This document shows positions 61,194 through 64,000 of a stretch of DNA of 64,000 bases, piece after piece (the first letter of the stretch is position 1; each line of letters begins with the position of its first letter). Under the pieces are notes generated by a model that made no database searches, was not told the DNA's origin, and saw only the letters and a list, made by a program, of their open reading frames with translations. The DNA comes from UBA668 sp963720695 (GTDB lineage: Bacteria; Actinomycetota; Acidimicrobiia; Acidimicrobiales; Ilumatobacteraceae), in contig CAVRGG010000001.1 of the NCBI GenBank assembly GCA_963720695.1, positions 248,001 through 312,000 of the forward strand, written 5' to 3'. A program made the translations under genes and the position numbers.

Positions 61194-62507
61194 ATGGGGA
61201 ACCGACGAGTACGAGTCATGTGGTGCGATCTGAACGGCCTGTCGCACGGACGGTACGTGCCGGAGCGGCGCCTGTCCGAGCACGGACACCACGCGGTCAC
61301 GACGCTGACGATGAACATCGAACGCGAGATCCTTCCGGTCACCGGTTACGCCGCCGACGTCGGCTTTCCCGACCTCTCGACGGTGCCGCTCGCCGAGACT
61401 CGGCGTCCCGGATGGGAGGTCGACACCGATGTCGTCATCGCCGACCTGGAGTTCAACGGTGAGCCGCTGGCGATCAGCCCTCGCGCCTCGTTGCAGCGCG
61501 CCGTCGCCGCGTGGAGGGCGCTGGGGTACGAACCGATGCTCGGCTTCGAGATGGAGTTCTACGTCATGCAGCGCGACGAGGACGCCGTCGGCGGCTACTC
61601 GCCCCTCCACATCCCGTCGCACCGCGTGTACGGCGTCGGCCTCGGCGGCGACAACACCGGGCTGATGTTCGACCTGTTCGATGCTGCCGAGCGCTCCGAG
61701 CTCGACCTCGAGGGGATCATGGGCGAGTTCCACCCCGGGCAGATGGAGCTGAACATGAAGTACGGCCCGGCGCTCGACGCGGCCGACCGGGCGTTCATCT
61801 GCAAGGAGATGACCCGCGAGCTGGCGGCCGCCAAGGGCTACTGGATCACCTACATGGGTCGGCCCCACCCGGAGATGGTGGGCAGCGGTCTGCACATCAA
61901 CTTCTCGTTGCTCCCGGCCGCCGGCGGTCCCAATGCCTTCGATGAGCCCGATGCCGAGTACGGCATCTCGTCGCTGGCGCGACAGTGCCTCGGCGGGCTG
62001 GTCGCCCACCACGAGGCCATCGCTGCACTGTCGGCCCCGACGGTCAACAGCTACCGCCGGTTGATCCCCGGCATCATCGCCGGTTACTGGGCGAACTGGG
62101 GGCTCGACAACCGCTGCAGCACCTATCGCATCCCGTACGAGCGCGGGGCATCCACCCGCATCGAGAATCGCATGCCGTGCGGCACGGCCAACCCCTACCT
62201 CGCCGCTGCGGCGATGTTGAACGCGGCACTCCTCGGCGTGGTCGACGGCCAGGATTGCGGTCTGCCGCAGGTCGGCGACGGCGACGCGGATCCGAACACC
62301 GATCGCCACACGCCCCACACCCTCGCCGAGGCCGTGGCCGCCTACGAGGCCGACACCGTGCTCTGCGAAGCGATGGGGCCGGATCTCACTCGCGCCTACC
62401 TCGCGCTGCGACGCGACGAGTTGGCTCGCTGGGAGGCGACCGGTCACGAATGGGATCTCGACGAGGTCACCGCCTGGGAGCTGCGCGAGTACCTGCCGTT
62501 CTACTGA
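61194..62507 (+). CDS. glutamine synthetase family protein
   Basis: 437 residues, GlnA fold with shortened N-terminal domain. GFEMEFYVMQRD carries the first metal Glu, GEFHPGQMELNMKYGP the second, GSGLHINFSL the His of the ammonia/metal site, and RIENRMPCGTANPYLAAAAML the late signature. The N-terminus (MWCDLNGLSHGRYVPER) and absence of an adenylylation Tyr loop suggest a gamma-glutamyl-amine ligase (PuuA/GlnA-like) or GSI-beta-like enzyme, not the main glutamine synthetase. TATCGT lies nine bases before the ATG. Linked to the importer by divergent layout. Confidence 0.85.
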   Translation: MGNRRVRVMWCDLNGLSHGRYVPERRLSEHGHHAVTTLTMNIEREILPVTGYAADVGFPDLSTVPLAETRRPGWEVDTDVVIADLEFNGEPLAISPRASLQRAVAAWRALGYEPMLGFEMEFYVMQRDEDAVGGYSPLHIPSHRVYGVGLGGDNTGLMFDLFDAAERSELDLEGIMGEFHPGQMELNMKYGPALDAADRAFICKEMTRELAAAKGYWITYMGRPHPEMVGSGLHINFSLLPAAGGPNAFDEPDAEYGISSLARQCLGGLVAHHEAIAALSAPTVNSYRRLIPGIIAGYWANWGLDNRCSTYRIPYERGASTRIENRMPCGTANPYLAAAAMLNAALLGVVDGQDCGLPQVGDGDADPNTDRHTPHTLAEAVAAYEADTVLCEAMGPDLTRAYLALRRDELARWEATGHEWDLDEVTAWELREYLPFY

Positions 62508-62523
62508 CGGTCGCCCGAGGTGG

Positions 62524-62880
62524 TCACCCGCTGGGTGTGCCCTGGTGGAACAGCACCTGCCATCGGCCGTCGCTGCGGACCCACAGCGAACTTCGGAGTG
62601 CAACGCGATCACCGTGGCGGGTTCGGAACGTCAGCAGCACCGTGTCCCGGTCGATCAGCCGCCCCTGAAGGTCGAGGACCTCGATCGGGCCGGAGGCGTG
62701 TGCCGAGGCCAGCTCGTCGATGGTCGCCTGGCGGGTCCAGACGATGCCGGACGCGCCGTACTCCACGAACTCGGGATGCAGCAGCGCGTCGATCGCGGCC
62801 GGATCGGCGCGTGTCGCCGGGTCGAGGAGGCTGAGTTCGAGCGCTCGGACCGTGGCGAGGTCACTCTCGGCAGCACTCAC
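62524..62880 (-). CDS. NTF2-like / DUF4440 protein
   Basis: 118 residues from GTG 62880. ALELSLLDPATRADPAAIDALLHPEFVEYG (core LLHPEFVEYGASG), GRLIDRDTVLLTFRTRHG and WVRSDGRWQVLFHQGT match the SnoaL/NTF2-like fold of DUF4440 proteins. Function undetermined. The GTG overlaps the GNAT stop by four bases, so it is the distal gene of that operon. Confidence 0.75.
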   Translation of the reverse strand: MSAAESDLATVRALELSLLDPATRADPAAIDALLHPEFVEYGASGIVWTRQATIDELASAHASGPIEVLDLQGRLIDRDTVLLTFRTRHGDRVALRSSLWVRSDGRWQVLFHQGTPSG

Positions 62881-63533
62881 CGCTCGACGTCGAGTCCGAG
62901 CAGGGGCAGGCACGGCTCGATGCCGACGAGCTCGATGTCGTCGCGGCGCAGATGCGCGGCGAAGTGGTCTCGCGTCATGTCGAAGCGCAGCTGCCAGGCG
63001 GCGGCGCCACGGCGCACGAACTGCGAGTGCCCGTTCTCGGCGTACCCCAGGCTGCGGGTGACGCCCAGCGACGGCCCGTTGTCCTCGAATGCGGCGGTGG
63101 TGGCGACGCGTGCGCCGAAACCGTCGAAGCCCAGCTGCAGCGAGGCGACGCGCATCTCCTTGCCGATGCCCTTGCCCTGGAACTCACGCCCCAACCACGA
63201 GCCGGTCTCGAACTGGCGCAACGTCGGGAAGTTCTGCGTGATCAGTCCGGTGCTGCCGGCGACACGTCCGTCGACGACGACGGCGAAGTTGAGCACCCAC
63301 GCGGTCGGGCACAGTTCGGCCTTGGTCCTCCAGTGGTACTGCATCGCGCTGCGTTCCAGCTCGGGAGAGGGCAGGTCGGTCCAGGGGATGCCGAAGGGCA
63401 TGAACGCCGGGTCGTGGACGCCCTTGGCGGCGAGCAGGGCCAGTTCTGAGCTGGCCTCGTCGTCGATGGGCCGGAGCTCGAGTCGTGGGGTCACGACGCG
63501 CAGGTCGTAGAACGGCCAGATCGGATGCGTCAT
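62877..63533 (-). CDS. GNAT-family N-acetyltransferase
   Basis: 218 residues. Begins RVVTPRLELRPIDDEASSELA, the RimJ/RimL-type opening; the acetyl-CoA loop is WLGREFQGKGIGKEMRVASL near 128-147, and GYAENGHSQFV follows later. Acceptor unknown. ATG 63533 is preferred because family homology starts near it, the open frame upstream being antisense to the neighbouring gene. Confidence 0.85.
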   Translation of the reverse strand: MTHPIWPFYDLRVVTPRLELRPIDDEASSELALLAAKGVHDPAFMPFGIPWTDLPSPELERSAMQYHWRTKAELCPTAWVLNFAVVVDGRVAGSTGLITQNFPTLRQFETGSWLGREFQGKGIGKEMRVASLQLGFDGFGARVATTAAFEDNGPSLGVTRSLGYAENGHSQFVRRGAAAWQLRFDMTRDHFAAHLRRDDIELVGIEPCLPLLGLDVER

Positions 63534-63576
63534 CGGGAAAGTCTGACCGACGCGCCCGGCGGTGGCATCGGCAATT

Positions 63577-64000
63577 TCAGTAGGCGCTGAGGTACTGCTG
63601 GCGCTGCTCGGCCGCCATCGCCGCGATCTCGTCGATCTCCTCGGTCTGGAAGCCGGCCATCTCGCGGAACTTGCGAGCGAGCACGATGGCCGACTCACGC
63701 GTCTCGCCCCGTGCGCCGCGGAAGTTGAACAGGCCGTCGACCGTGCGCTGGAACTCCAGCGCCTTGGCCTGGCGATCGGCGTCGTCCTTGGTGAGCTCAC
63801 GGAGCCAGGTGCTGCCCATCTTCACGTGGGTCACCTCGTCGGCCAGCATCCAGTCCTCGCAGAACTCGAGCACGGGGTCGTCCATCTCGATCGCGAAGTT
63901 GCGCATGGTGGTGAAGACGTCGATGGCGAGGCCCTCCAGGGCGCGGTTGACGCCGGCGAGACGGAACACGGGATCCGGGTGGCAGGAGGCCTCGAACAGG
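63577..64000 (-). CDS. DUF455-like ferritin-fold protein, partial
   Basis: C-terminal about 140 residues of a ferritin-like protein whose start lies beyond the window end. LFEASCHPDPVFRLAGVNRALEGLAIDVFTTMRN (core RLAGVNRALEGLAID) and WMLADEVTHVKMGSTWL, with ExxH iron-ligand motif, are the DUF455 segments. Members are probable di-iron oxygenases. The stop is 43 bases before the GNAT start. Confidence 0.75.
   Translation of the reverse strand, partial: LFEASCHPDPVFRLAGVNRALEGLAIDVFTTMRNFAIEMDDPVLEFCEDWMLADEVTHVKMGSTWLRELTKDDADRQAKALEFQRTVDGLFNFRGARGETRESAIVLARKFREMAGFQTEEIDEIAAMAAEQRQQYLSAY

Overview
The window is high-GC (about two-thirds G+C by eye), densely packed bacterial chromosome. It carries a DnaE2-type polymerase, DUF3039, DUF4031 and DUF2293 proteins, an FmdB zinc ribbon, F420-type oxidoreductases, a mycobacterial-type long DapD, an LpdA-like flavoprotein, RfbBCD/LCP genes, an acyl-CoA carboxylase with birA and many GTG starts. 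This fits an actinobacterium, most likely Acidimicrobiia (Ilumatobacter-like). The class is inferred from gene content; there is no rRNA or marker tree here.

Layout. 1-2.3 kb: dnaE2 end, an SDR and a DUF2293 gene. 2.3-6.8 kb: an accessory patch with an IS110-family element with structured non-coding ends, small orphan genes, a Phd/Doc-type and a VapBC-type toxin-antitoxin pair, and two blocks with matching ends. 6.9-14.3 kb: transporters (EamA, LysE), an LLM flavoprotein, an ArsR-SRPBCC pair, a PfkB kinase, Nudix, HD and small conserved genes. 14.4-14.8 kb: an ArsC-family reductase whose catalytic Cys12 codon is UGA followed by a SECIS-like hairpin, a probable selenoprotein. 15-22.9 kb: a heterodimeric ABC exporter, leucyl aminopeptidase, sirtuin and a rhodanese-ThiF protein. 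22.9-33.6 kb: proline racemase family, membrane proteins, class II aldolase, RidA, methylmalonyl-CoA mutase large subunit, nitroreductase/hydrolase/acyl-CoA synthetase operon and 3-methyladenine glycosylase. 33.6-41.4 kb: dapD, DUF2804, lysS, an M15-like secreted protein, DUF2236, LpdA-like reductase and RDD protein. 41.6-47.6 kb: acyl-CoA carboxylase alpha subunit, birA, LCP ligase and the dTDP-rhamnose genes rfbC-rfbB-rfbD. 47.7-51.1 kb: an aromatic ring-cleavage operon. 51.1-53.9 kb: two divergent citrate synthases, one fused to CBS domains and one to a helix-turn-helix. 54-56.4 kb: two divergent cytochromes P450. 56.4-62.5 kb: a branched-chain-amino-acid-type ABC importer (with a LivM-LivG fusion) divergent from a glutamine synthetase family gene. 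62.5-64 kb: NTF2-like, GNAT and ferritin-like genes.

Three window-wide patterns stand out. First, at least twelve starts have a TANNNT-like hexamer exactly six bases upstream, the geometry of leaderless mRNAs; in both toxin-antitoxin loci an operator-like palindrome covers or overlaps it. Second, ten genes are broken by eleven apparent single-base insertions in GC tracts, including normally essential dapD and birA, which looks like insertion-biased sequencing error more than decay. Third, short intergenic repeats (15-, 17- and 18-bp tandem arrays and a duplicated about 88-bp hairpin element) lie between genes.
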